Below, in pieces: positions 1-11,259 of a DNA stretch of 64,000 nucleotides. Every line of letters starts with the position of its first letter. Position 1 is the stretch's first letter. The stretch is from Bryoerythrophyllum caledonicum (Eukaryota; Streptophyta; Bryopsida; Pottiales; Pottiaceae): positions 23,950,754 through 24,014,753 of the forward strand of contig OZ020520.1 in the NCBI GenBank assembly GCA_963971425.1. Direction: 5' to 3'. A program made the translations under genes and the position numbers. The notes below the pieces were generated by a model. The model was not told the DNA's origin, searched no databases, and worked only from the letters and a program-made list of their open reading frames with translations.

Positions 1-500
1 ACAACAATATGTGGTGAGAACCTTCTTATTGACCATTTAGATTATCATTCTCAAACATATTAAATTCTAAAAAAAAACAAATCGTGAATTGACAATTTTT
101 GAACCTCCACTCCTTGCACACTTGTATTGAATATGCTACACCCCTTATCTACCCCTAAAATTTGGAGTATACGGAACTAACATCATGCTTAACACAATGG
201 TAAAAGAGTTAGACCTTGTGTAGTGCAAAAATTTGAAACCACGTGATATCAAAGTCTGCTGATCCACTCGATGCAGGGAAGAAAATGAACCATTTTTTGA
301 CTTCAAACGCTATAATCTTTCTATCCGTGCGGTCAAATTGTTTGAGATTTTGTGAGTATGTTATTTAGTAAGTCTTACTAGAGATCCTACGGTCAAAAGG
401 ATAAATATAAGGTTCTATTTCCATCCTCACTCTTTTGCACTAGAATCAATAATTTTGAAGTGTTTTTGGTGCGAAATTGTCACTGGCCTTTACGGGTTAA
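1..500 (+). repeat. TTAA-bounded non-autonomous element, truncated by the window edge
   Basis: This is the right-hand half of the family seen complete at 4792-5746. The shared internal landmarks occur in the same order: a block reading 'cctccactccttgcaca', then 'catgcttaaca', then 'gcagggaagaaaatgaacca', then 'gaagtgtttttggtg'. It ends in a degenerate terminus (tttacgggttaa) closing on TTAA at 497-500. It has no open reading frame. The left end lies outside the window. Confidence 0.75.
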
Positions 501-3500
501 GTTCCTTCACACACATGAAATATTGTACAACAATTTTGCATACTTAGACGAATAGTTTCCACCAAGATTGATGCATTTATTATTCTATTCGCAATAGATA
601 TGGAATAACACACATCTTGGTTGCCAAGGTTAATTATCAAAGGTCATGTGAATTGTGTGACAATAACGATTGACAAATAAAGCGTGATACTGTAGAATGA
701 ACATGAGCATTCGGTTGAAAGTTATTATAGCAACTTCAATTACCGGTGCAAGTTTTGCAAAATTGGAATAAGCTTCCTCTTGCTTCAAATTTTGTAATTT
801 TATTAAAATAAAATAAAATAAAATATAGCAATATCTTTCCCTTCATGCATTCTCTCTCTGACTCATTTTGAACAAACTCTTGTGTACTCTACTGGCCCAG
901 GCCTGACATATTTTACTTCTACATTTGAGATCATAGAAAGTAAATGACATCTGATTTTACTGAGATTTTACCGTTTCAGGGTAAAAAAACGATTCTTGGA
1001 GAGGGAATGAAAATTAGAACACTATATTAGCAAATGAATTAAAACATGGTACACATTTCTGGTGATATTTTACAAATTCTAAGCCATTTTCTTTATCCGA
1101 GGCTTTGGGCATACTTTGGCGTTTATTTGGTAATATTAAACATATTTTTGTACTAGTTCTATATATCATTTTGAAGGATTTTGAATATTTCTTTTATGAC
1201 TTTACGTTGAGTTTATTTATTTTTTAATTAACCGATACAATGCGCACGGAATCATAGCTATTTCTTAGTACCTTATGTCAATTTATTGCAATTCACACAA
1301 AACTCAAAGAAAAAGGTATATGATTGGGATATTATTCTCCTTGAAAAGAAATTGACCCGTACTTTAATTTGGGACTAAAGTTCAAAGATATGGTTAGCAA
1401 GAAGTGTTCTAATTTTGATGTTGAAAGAGACAAATTAACCTTTAAAGGTCAGTGGGGACCATATATACGGTCACATATTTTACTCTTAACGTACCAGTAA
1501 GAAGTGTACTCTTAACATACCAGTAAGAAGTGTACTCTTAACGTACCAGTAAGAAGTGACCGTAATATTGTAGCTTTGAAATGGAAACATGTAATGCTAG
1601 AAACATAACTCTCCAATCTTGCTTCCATTCCCATTTTAATTTCCAATTTTGAATCATTTTTCATATAGTATAATATGATAAATTTTCAATGCACTTCAAT
1701 TCATAGCAACGGCTAGAGATGTGTTGATGACAAATGCCAAATCTAGAGTTTTACCCATAAACCTCTAAAAACCCTTGACCACTTTTCACTATAAATACTT
1801 CAAAATTGTTCATTTTAGTGCAGAAATGAGGAAAACAATGTTCCCAATTTCATCTCAAACCGTAACATCTTAACCCTTTAACGCCCGCATGGACCATGAG
1901 AGCCTGAGAGAATCTACAAGTGTAGTAGATTAGGCAAAACATCATCTACACAATGGATATATTTTGGCACGACCCTACTTCTCGGAAATCACTGTAGTTT
2001 GCTATTGCTTGCATGGATTGGACATTGAAGAGATCCATTGGAAAGCTAGCAAGGAGCTCGAGATGCATTCACAAGACGTGAGAGACAATGGCCGACCGTG
2101 AAAAGAGTTAGAAGAGCCAAAACACCAAAATCAATCCTATCACAGCCTCGTAGGCGTTGAAGGGTAAATCAATACTATTTAAAACATATGCTCACAAATT
2201 TTCATTAAATTAAATTGCACATATTAAAATATAACAGTATTTGAAGTGATATAAAAAGTTTTCTTCTTCCAAAGGACCAAGTGTACCTCTGAAGTACCAA
2301 ACAATTCTTTCAATCTGTACAGCCAAAAATCACTAAACAATTACCACATCATCTCATATATGTTTAGAAGAAGATCTTGAGGTTTTATTCTCAAAAAGAA
2401 CATGTGAGATGTTTTTAATCAATAGAATAGAGATTCCTTTAAAATGCCTTGGTCTTTTTAAGCTCAAAGGATCAATAGACCTTGACTTTACTTGGTGTCA
2501 AATATATGCATCATGAAAGTTTTGAATTTTATACCATTATGATGTGTTTGATATTAATTTCTTGTACAATAATTTCTAGAAGTAGAGGGGAATTTAAGCA
2601 TTCAAAATAAAATAAAATAAAACAATGAAGAAAGATTCTAAAATTTTAGATTTTAAAACCAATGGTAAAATCAATTCTACCTATTTGATTTTAATAAATC
2701 CGTTTTTGTATGAATTGGTAAATCAAACAATCGTAATCAAGGTTCATGCTTCTTCTTGGAGTAGAAAAAGGAAAGAAGGAAAGCATAATCTATAATTTTT
2801 ATGAAGTAAAAACTTTAATATTTTAGCACCTTGCTCTAAATGATGAGAAAACTAAACTTGTCTTATAATGGAAGTCTTCCAATATAGAATGTTATTTTTT
2901 GACAATCTCAAACACAATGATTTTAGATACTTGTCTTGAAAACCTCACATTTCACAACAGATTATAGCAAGAATTTTTAAGTTGCTTAGCATGTCCACTT
3001 GCAACGATCTTCATTTCAAATAACATTTTGTTTTCTATAGGTCCAATGAAAGAAAAACTTATATTCTCACATAGCTTTTATCTTCATAGAAATTCCAAGA
3101 ATTGGAAATGTAAATTTCAATGAAGGGAAGGCGCTTGATATTTGCAAAAGCCTATCTTGGGACTCTTGGTCCTCAAGTGGTTAATCCCTAAAGGACTATG
3201 ACTATGTTTCACCAAAACCATTCCAAACAAGCTTCTTTAAGTTGAGATATTATGAGACTAATTGAAACAAATTTGTATAATTTTCAACAAAAGGGTCTCA
3301 AAGTTCAATATACAAAAAGACACTCTATTTTTTTTGGTAAACTTTGACCATACTAATTGTAAGGTATATGCATCTAAAGGATGAATTATGTTTTTTAAAT
3401 ACACTACCTGATCATGGTCAACGTACTTGTAATTCAAAACATCATCAAAAAAACTCCAACTATGCATAGTCTAAATTTTGTGTATCTATGTTCTATCTCA

Positions 3501-4791
3501 TGTTTGGTGAGTGTCAAGTATTGGAGGGATTTGGCTTTTGAAAAAATAAATAACAATGTCTAGGGATGTTAAACACAACCATTGTATAAGCATGTGAGTT
3601 TTTGTTTTTAATAGTATTGATATACAATTTATAAAAATTCCAATAACACAAATATTCATATTAATGATAACATCATCTTTTAGTTAAGTAGGCTACAATA
3701 TGACCTACAGTCACTTTAAACAATATTATTAGAAGTTACAACTAAATTAGCAATTTAAAAGAACCTACATAATGTTGTAGTGATTACAATCACTACAAAA
3801 TATTGTAGTAATTGTAAAGTCATCTAAAATATCAATAAGATACATCTTTTTTTTAAATTTAAATGTTACTCATTCCTCACTCTTAAGAGCCACTAGATCA
3901 ATGAAAGAACTTGGTGGTCTGTCCAAAATTAAGTAGGGAAGAACTCGGTGCACTCCAAACTCAAGGGAAAATCAATTTCAACCGCCCTTGAGAAGAAAGA
4001 AGGAAAGGTGAAGAATCTCAGCCAACTTTTTCCTCTTACATTTGAAATTAGACATTAAGTGCTATGTAGGGTGGATTTTAGTTATCAACCCCAAGATTTC
4101 CAAGACTTTGTTACACCAAAACCGCCTCTCTAAGATGAGACATTGCAAGACCAAATGAGACAACTTTTCACTATTTACAACCATAGGAACTTCAAATTAA
4201 CCACCATAAGACACTCAATTCTTTTTGTAAACTTTGACTGCACGGATTGTAAATAAAATGCATTTGAAGAATGAAGAATGGTTTTTTTCTTCCTTGCGTG
4301 GATAGGGTCAACTTATTTTGACCAAATATAATGGCATATTTTTCCACTATACATTGCATATATTTTATAAATTTATCTTCAATCTAATGTTTGGCATTGC
4401 ACACCAAAAATCACGAGTAACAAAGGTGTTTAGGATAAGAAAAATGGATTTGCAATGGATTAGGGATATGAAAGTAGCCATTTATTTAGGAAAGCAATCA
4501 TATTTTTAATATAAAATATTTGTTTGATATAAAATCTGAATGGTGGATTGAATCACTATGCCTTCTTCTATTGGGATTTTTTTTATAAATATAAGCAAAA
4601 CCTTTAATTCCTACATGTACTGAATTGAAAAGAATGAGGGTTGTCGAGAAGTTTCTTTCACTCCTACCCACTGCAAAAGATTGCACTATTCAGTTCTACA
4701 ATAGTACTATTCAAGTTTTACAATATTATTATTAGGCTTTGCAGTACCCTACCCCCTCCCAAAAAAACTCTTTCAAATAGCAAAACTTTCA
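501..4791. other. AT-rich spacer, no gene recognised
   Basis: I see no convincing coding region on either strand; the open frames are short and of biased composition. Positions 3183-3460 and 4085-4320 resemble each other and look like diverged relatives of the TTAA-element family: both share a 'taaactttgac...' block and a 'gcatctaaaggatgaa' or 'gcatttgaagaatgaa' block. A short 26-bp tandem repeat lies at 1481-1558. Confidence 0.55.
1481..1558 (+). repeat. 26-bp tandem repeat, three copies
   Basis: Units start at 1481, 1507 and 1533, each beginning tactcttaac and containing accagtaagaagtg. The second unit differs by one base. It lies in non-coding DNA. Confidence 0.9.
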
Positions 4792-5746
4792 TTAACCCCT
4801 AAGGTACCAAGTGTCAAAAATGGGCTTTTTGAAAGTTTGGTCAGGTTCCTATGGTGTCAATTTCCAACATTCTTCTTTGAAATTTTTACTATAGAAAGAC
4901 ATTACCAAGATATTAGTGGGAAAACAATTTTTTTTCCTAAATTGGACATTTAATGAGAAGTTATAGGGTTTTGAATTTTAAATGGGGAGGGCGGGCACCT
5001 CGGGCACCTCCAAAAACTTTTGATAGGACACTCTATTGAAAGTGAGATTTTCATTACTTGCAAGTAATATTATTTCCCTTCATATTGTCAAAAAAAGTTC
5101 TTGTCTTTAGTGAAAAATAGCATACCAACCCAAGTCAAACATTTTCACACATTGTCACTCATTGTCGGGCAAGGTACCAAAAAAACTTCTTCTTTTCCAC
5201 ATAAAACCTAGGTATCTTTATATTTTTCACTTTTTATTTTTTCCACAACAATATGTAATGTAAACCTTCTTATTAACCATTTGGATTATCAATCGAAAAC
5301 ATATTAAGTTCAAAAAAAATTAAAGTATGAATTAACAAATTTTGAGCCTCCACTCCTTGCACACTTGTTTTGAATATGCTACACCCCGTCTCTACCTCTA
5401 AAAATTGGTGTGTAAGGAGCTAACATCATGCTTAACAAGATGGTAATAGATTTAGACCTTGTGTAGTGAAATTTTTTGACACCAACTGAAGTCAAAGTCT
5501 GCTGATCCACTAAACGCGCAGGGAAGAAAATGAACCATGTGCTTGACTTCAAACACTATAATCTTTTAATCCGTGCGGTCAAAGTTTATGAAATTTTGAA
5601 CATGTATTACTTAATAAACCTTTATTGAGATCCTACGGTCAGAACTAAAAATCAAAGTTTTTGTTACCTTCTTTATTCATTGGACTAGAATCCATTAATT
5701 TTGAAGTGTTTTTGGTGTAAAACTGTCAGGGTACCTTAGGGGTTAA
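4792..5746 (+). mobile_element. TTAA-bounded MITE-like element, complete copy (piggyBac-like or Sola3-like)
   Basis: The element starts TTAACCCCTAAGGTACC and ends GGTACCTTAGGGGTTAA, a perfect 17-bp inverted repeat including the TTAA on each side. If TTAA is the target duplication, the terminal inverted repeats are CCCCTAAGGTACC. The 955-bp body has no open frame of note, so it must be mobilised in trans. Duplication of TTAA is typical of piggyBac and of Sola3 elements; which transposase moved it cannot be told from this copy. Similar copies lie at 9041-9971, 22032-22953, 42004-42949 and 43240-44191, and fragments elsewhere. Confidence 0.85.
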
Positions 5747-6039
5747 ATGTTAGATTTAGGAAAAGAAAAATGTACTTCTACATAGCTATGAGTAATGTTA
5801 ATGTAATGTAAAAATTTCAAATATGAATGTTACAAATTGATGTCGCTGAAAACCTGCCCAATCCTTCAAAAGTCCTCCAATGGGACTCTTGGAATTTAGG
5901 GTTGAAAATTTATTAAGAGAGGGTCATAGTCACAAGTGACTCTACTATGTGTGTCCTCTAATTAAGCATGACGTTACTTGAAACCAATACCAACTAGAAC
6001 TACGACAATCCCTCTAGTAACCAACCAAAACACACAACC

Positions 6040-6340
6040 AAGAGTTATGAAATTGGGGTATATCCAACTCACTTCCATCCAATCACCACCCATTCTACTC
6101 CAAATGGAGGTTTGCTTGTATGAACCCCTTACTTTGATGGGTACTTACAGAGAGTACCTATTAGCAGCCACCAACTAAACCTAAAAACACACTATGAAAA
6201 TTCATAACTAATTCACATTTCATCAAAAAAGTATGAAATCACTTGGGCTGAAATTGTTATTCTATTGGTTATCACTCCAAAATAATTGTATTATTATTTG
6301 TTGTCTCCATATTTGCACTTTGCTTAGCTTGTGTCGTTTA
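6040..6340 (+). repeat. Dispersed repeat family 2, copy 1
   Basis: It shares blocks with 21411-21970 and 61580-61873: 'ggtatatccaactcacttcc', 'tggaggtttgct', 'aaattcataactaattcaca', 'atgaaatcacttgggct' and 'tccatatttgcac'. No coding capacity or clear termini are visible. The surroundings from 5747 to 6909 hold nothing else I recognise. Confidence 0.7.
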
Positions 6341-6909
6341 TAAGAGGGTATACTTTAAAAAGTGCAGTAGATTTAAAGTGAACTGATAAAGCTCCTCCTT
6401 TTATAAATCATCATATCTCCCAAACATGTGGTTAAATTTTTTGGTGGCAAATGTGGCTCCCACTTCTCTTGCCACGTGGCACATGTCAGAACCGTGCTCG
6501 TCATTTCAGTTAATGTTTTTCCTACATAAAATAATAATAACAACGCTTGCAATTACAGGGGTGTCCCTGATTTTCACATGCTGCATTTACTGTGGATTCC
6601 CATGAAGCTCATCCAGTGATTTTATTCCTAAATGTCCGTACTAGACATGGAAAGTTTTGTTTGAATGTCTAATTAGATCTAATTGAAAATTAGGTGAATT
6701 ACTAAAAGTATTTGAAAACGTCTTTCAACCAAATAAATACCCTAGAAAAAAATATTTGGATGAAAATGATGTCCATTGATAAGAAAGATATTATTTGTAG
6801 TTCAATATATGGATGCTTGAGTGTTTAGGGATTAAGGGCAATTTTTGAAAGTAGAATTCAAGCTCAGGAGAGATGGTCCTTTTCCTCAAAAAAGGGAAAA
6901 GAAGATGGT

Positions 6910-7671
6910 CAAATTTTTGGGCAACTCCAGAAACTTTTGTTAGGACACTCTGTTGGATGTGAGATTTTCGAAACTAGCAAATTATATTATTTCCTTTCAT
7001 ATTTTCAACAAATACCTCTTGTCTTTAGTTTAAAATAGCATATTAATCCAAGTCAAACATATTCACATATTGTCAGTCAAGGTACCAAAAAAACTTCTTC
7101 TTTTCTACATAAAACTTTGAGATCCTCATAGTTTTTACTTTTCATGTTCTCCACGGCAATATGTGGTGTAAAACTTCTCACAAACCATTTGGATTCTCAT
7201 TCTAAAACATATCAAGTTCACAAACATATATATAACACTCTTGTTCTACCTCTACAAATAGATGTACACACGGAACTAATGTCATGTTTAACATGGTGGT
7301 AATGAATTAAGATCTTGTGCAGTGCAAAAATTGTACAGCAAGTGGGTCAAAGTCTGCTCATCTACAAAACGCACGGAAGAAAATTAATCTTTTTTTCTAC
7401 TTCAAACATTATAATCTTTCTATCAGTGTAGTCAAAGTTTATGAAATTTTGTGAGTATGTTACTTAACAAGTTTTTATTGAGATCCTTTGGTTAGAACAA
7501 GAAATAAAAGTGTTTGGTTTTTTCTGTACTCATTGCATTGAAACAAGCAGTTTTGAAGTGTTTGTGGTGTGAAATGTCAAAGTAATTTAGGGATTAAATG
7601 TCAAAGTAATTTAGGGGTTAAAGGTCAAAGTAATCTAGGGATTAAAGGTCAAAGTAATTTAGGGGTTAAAG
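6910..7671 (+). mobile_element. TTAA-element fragment with an expanded right end
   Basis: The body matches the second three-quarters of 4792-5746 ('gggcaactccagaaacttt', 'tcaaggtaccaaaaaaactt', 'gtgcagtgcaaaaatt' regions), but the left terminus is missing. The right terminus is repeated four times with a 24-bp period (7576, 7600, 7624, 7648), each unit reading gtcaaagtaatttaggg followed by (a/g)ttaa. Confidence 0.75.
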
Positions 7672-9040
7672 GAAATGCAACCCAAGTTTCCCAATACTGT
7701 TTTTTTAAATAAATAATTGAAGCCTCCATGGTTGTATCATGTGTATACTATAAATAACTAATATTGGTAAACTAATTCTTACATTTTAAAAGTTATTTGG
7801 AGAAGGTTAAAGCTTTTGAATTTGATTTCAAACATTTATATTTAAGCCATTCATCCAAGTAATTATAATAGTTCATAGATGATTATTGTTTTATAAATCA
7901 AAATGCAGTTTTATTTACTTAAAAATATTTCATTAGTGCCAATATTTAGCACACTAGAGTTTGTCCTTCATGTGTGTTAAGGTTTGTCTTGCCATCAAAA
8001 TTTAAATTATGTGGAAATTGTGTTTAACTCATGAGTAAATGAAGATTATAAGAGTGAAAATGGCACACGGTATGGCATTATGCTAATCTTGATCTTTTTT
8101 TAGTCCATTGGTTGTCTTGCTTTTTTTAACATTGATAGTAGGGATGATGATGGCAATGAAGAAAAAAGGAGAGGGAGAGAGGGGGGTAAGGAGAAGCATT
8201 GTAAGGAAATAATCAAAGTTTGGAGGATTTGTGCTAGGAAACATCATGAATTTGATTGGAGGAGGATAATACTTTCATGAAGTATAATTGTTAGCAAATG
8301 GTTGTGCTCTACATACCAGTATCCGGCAAAGTGAAATTATTGGATTCCAATACATGAAGCATTGATATAATGATTATATATATAAGCAATTTTGGCCCAT
8401 GATGTTTTGAAATATTAGTTGTTTTTTTGATATTTTTACATTTGGATTTAAAATTCTATGAAACATGGATAAATTTTATTTTCAAACAAAATCTATTGTT
8501 AAAAATACTACTTATATTTAAATAAACAAAGAAAATAATTGATATTTAAATATTGTACACTCATACTCTATAGATTTAAAATAAACAAAACCAAAAAAGT
8601 TGCCAAAAAGAACAATCCCTCGATAAATACTCCAATTCTAAGTATTTAAAGAATTCCACAATAGTTTTAATTTTTTCACATGAAGTGTATATTATAAATT
8701 ACATGAAATATGCTAGAAATATTGATTATAATTTTATTATTAGATTAAACTCACATGCAATGGTGATCATCATAAAAATATTTATAAAGACTACTATAAA
8801 TTTTTCGTAGCTACTTGTATTGTGTTAAAGCTTAAGTATCAAATATGAGTAAAATGAGGTATGTATCAAGTGTAATAAAACAATTGTAGAAATCTCAAAT
8901 GCTTGTTCACTTTAGTAAAATTTGATTTTACGAACCAACTCAAGTGTTAAAGCCGTGAAGGTCCCTTGAAAAAACAAATCCATATAAAAAATATGGAAGT
9001 TGATTGGAAGTAAGGATTTTCAAGCCACAAAAAGAAATAA
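7672..9040. other. AT-rich spacer, no gene recognised
   Basis: Very AT-rich with no open frame of coding character on either strand. No tRNA or other structured RNA was recognised. Confidence 0.5.
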
Positions 9041-9971
9041 TTAATCCCTAAGAGCCCATTTAACCTTGGTGGGACTTTATAATTTTGGGCAAGGTACTTA
9101 AAATCTGAAAACAATATTGTTTATTTTTGAAATTTTTATACTAGATTGTTCGTGAGAAGATCTTTGAGAAAATATATTTAATTTTTTTTGGATTAATAGT
9201 ATGAAAGTTATTAGCCTTCAAAGTAATATTGGGGACCCCAAGTAGCTCCAATTTTTTGGCTATTAGTTTCTATTGACATTGAGATTTTTCATACATATAG
9301 AGAGTATTACCGTCTTTGAAAATTTCAAAGAAAATCTTTTTTTTAGTGTAAAAAAACTCTTTAACCCAAGTCAAATATTTTCACACGTTGTTGGGCAAGG
9401 TACCAAAAAACCTTCTTCATTTCTACATAAAACCTAGAGATCTTCATATTTTTCACTTTTTGTTTTTTTGACAACAACATGGAATACAAAACTTCTTAAT
9501 GAACCGTTTGGAATATCATTTTTAATTATATTAATTTCACAATAAAACAAAATGTGAATTGATAATTTTTGAACCTCCATCTCTTGCTCACTTGTTTTGA
9601 TTATGCTACACACTTTCTTTACCTCTAAAAAGTCGTGTGTAAGGAACTAACATCATGCCTAAGACAATGGTAAAAAATTTAGACCTTGTGTAGTGCAAAA
9701 AATTGACACCAAGTGAAGTCAAAATTTGCTGATTCACTCAAAGTATGCATGAAAATGAATCATTTCAATGACTTTGAATTCTATAATCTTCATATGTGTG
9801 CGGTGGATTGTAGTAAAAAAAATGTGAGAAGTTCATACAGAAGTTTTTTTTAAGATCTAATGGTTAAAAGAGCAAAGTTGTACTTCAAAATTAGGTTTTC
9901 TTGCCACTTGTTGATAGTGGCAGTTTTAGAGTGTTTCTTGAAAGAAAATGCCTTGGGCTCTTAGGGGTTAA
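9041..9971 (+). mobile_element. TTAA-bounded MITE-like element, variant termini
   Basis: It begins TTAATCCCTAAGAGCCC and ends GGGCTCTTAGGGGTTAA, inverted repeats with one mismatch, bounded by TTAA. The terminal bases after CCCTAAG differ from the 4792 copy (AGCCC in place of GTACC), and each variant is compensated at the other end. The interior carries the same landmarks as the 4792 copy in the same order. It is non-coding. Confidence 0.8.
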
Positions 9972-11230
9972 TATATATTTTTTGATTGCATCAAGACAAA
10001 CATTAGGCTTTGATAAAAACAAAACAAAAACAACGTGCTGTCAATGACACATGAAATAAGATCAATAATGGATGTTGGCCCGAAGTTGAAAGAGTCTTGG
10101 GGACATTGATGTAAGTTTTTTTGTAAGGTAGAGTCACCCAATTCTGATCGGCCACCCAATTCCAATCAGTAGAGTATGCATGGAATGGTGCACGAAGCGA
10201 CTCAAGATCGATAATTGAAAATCTGAAAACTCCACTCATTATCGGCATTGGGTCATGAAGTGTGCAATTTTGGTTTGCTCCACTTCAATTGAACTCTCAT
10301 TGGTGGCCTTGCCTTGAAAGTTGAACAAGGCCGATTGGCATTAGGTACCCTCCATGAGTTGGTTATCCATGGCATGTCTTCTCTCCTTTACTCACTCTCA
10401 CTTGTTGGCATTGGGCAAAGGAGGGCACCAAATCTCACCTACTCTAGAGTTTGATTATGGGCTTCGGTGGTTTTTGGGCTTTTAAATCCTATATCAATTG
10501 CAAATCTTTGAGATTAAATTTGAAAAGATATTTGTTGAGTTTCATTCCTAATTTCATTTCTACATAAATGTTTTTGACATACAATGTCATTTGAGTCCCC
10601 AACTGGCTTAAGTGATCGGAATTGGGTGCCTTAGTTGTTGCTTGAAAGAATGATGAGTGTCTTGCTGGCAGTGATGTGAAACCTCCACTATTGGTGCATT
10701 ATTCAATAGTGGGGCATGGATCTTAAGATCGTACAACCACCATTTATAGTACATAAAAACATACACTTATCCCTTCCATAGATGATATCCAAATCTGGTA
10801 TCGGTGGATGGCAGCAGCACCCGGGCCCCAATCATGCCTAGTCCACCACGTCAGCAGTGGTTATAAGTTAGTTGAGGTTATAAATTAGCGGCATTATGAC
10901 TTATCAGAGGTATAACTCATGGGCTGTATGAGTATACATACATAAATAATGGGTTGTAGCTAATCTCACAAAAGCCTCCTCCTTTAGAACCTCCCACACA
11001 ATATCTAATACACTCTATTATTCCTACAATACCAAAAAAATATCCATTCGTGAAAGGAAAATCTTTCCATCTTATCATATAAATAATAATAATTATTAAA
11101 AAAAATCACATAACATAAAATTACAAATAAAGTTCATTCTAACAAGATAATCAATACTCATTATCAGAACCTTAGGTCCAACAAAAGAGACCTGTAATAA
11201 AAAACGCAGAATTTTTTTCAAATAATGCCT
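9972..11230. other. Spacer without recognised gene
   Basis: Short open frames on the minus strand around 9968-10248 overlap each other and lack coding character. Nothing else is recognised. Base composition turns GC-rich abruptly at about 11260. Confidence 0.45.
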
Positions 11231-11259
11231 CATGGAATGGATTGTTTATCTACAAAACT

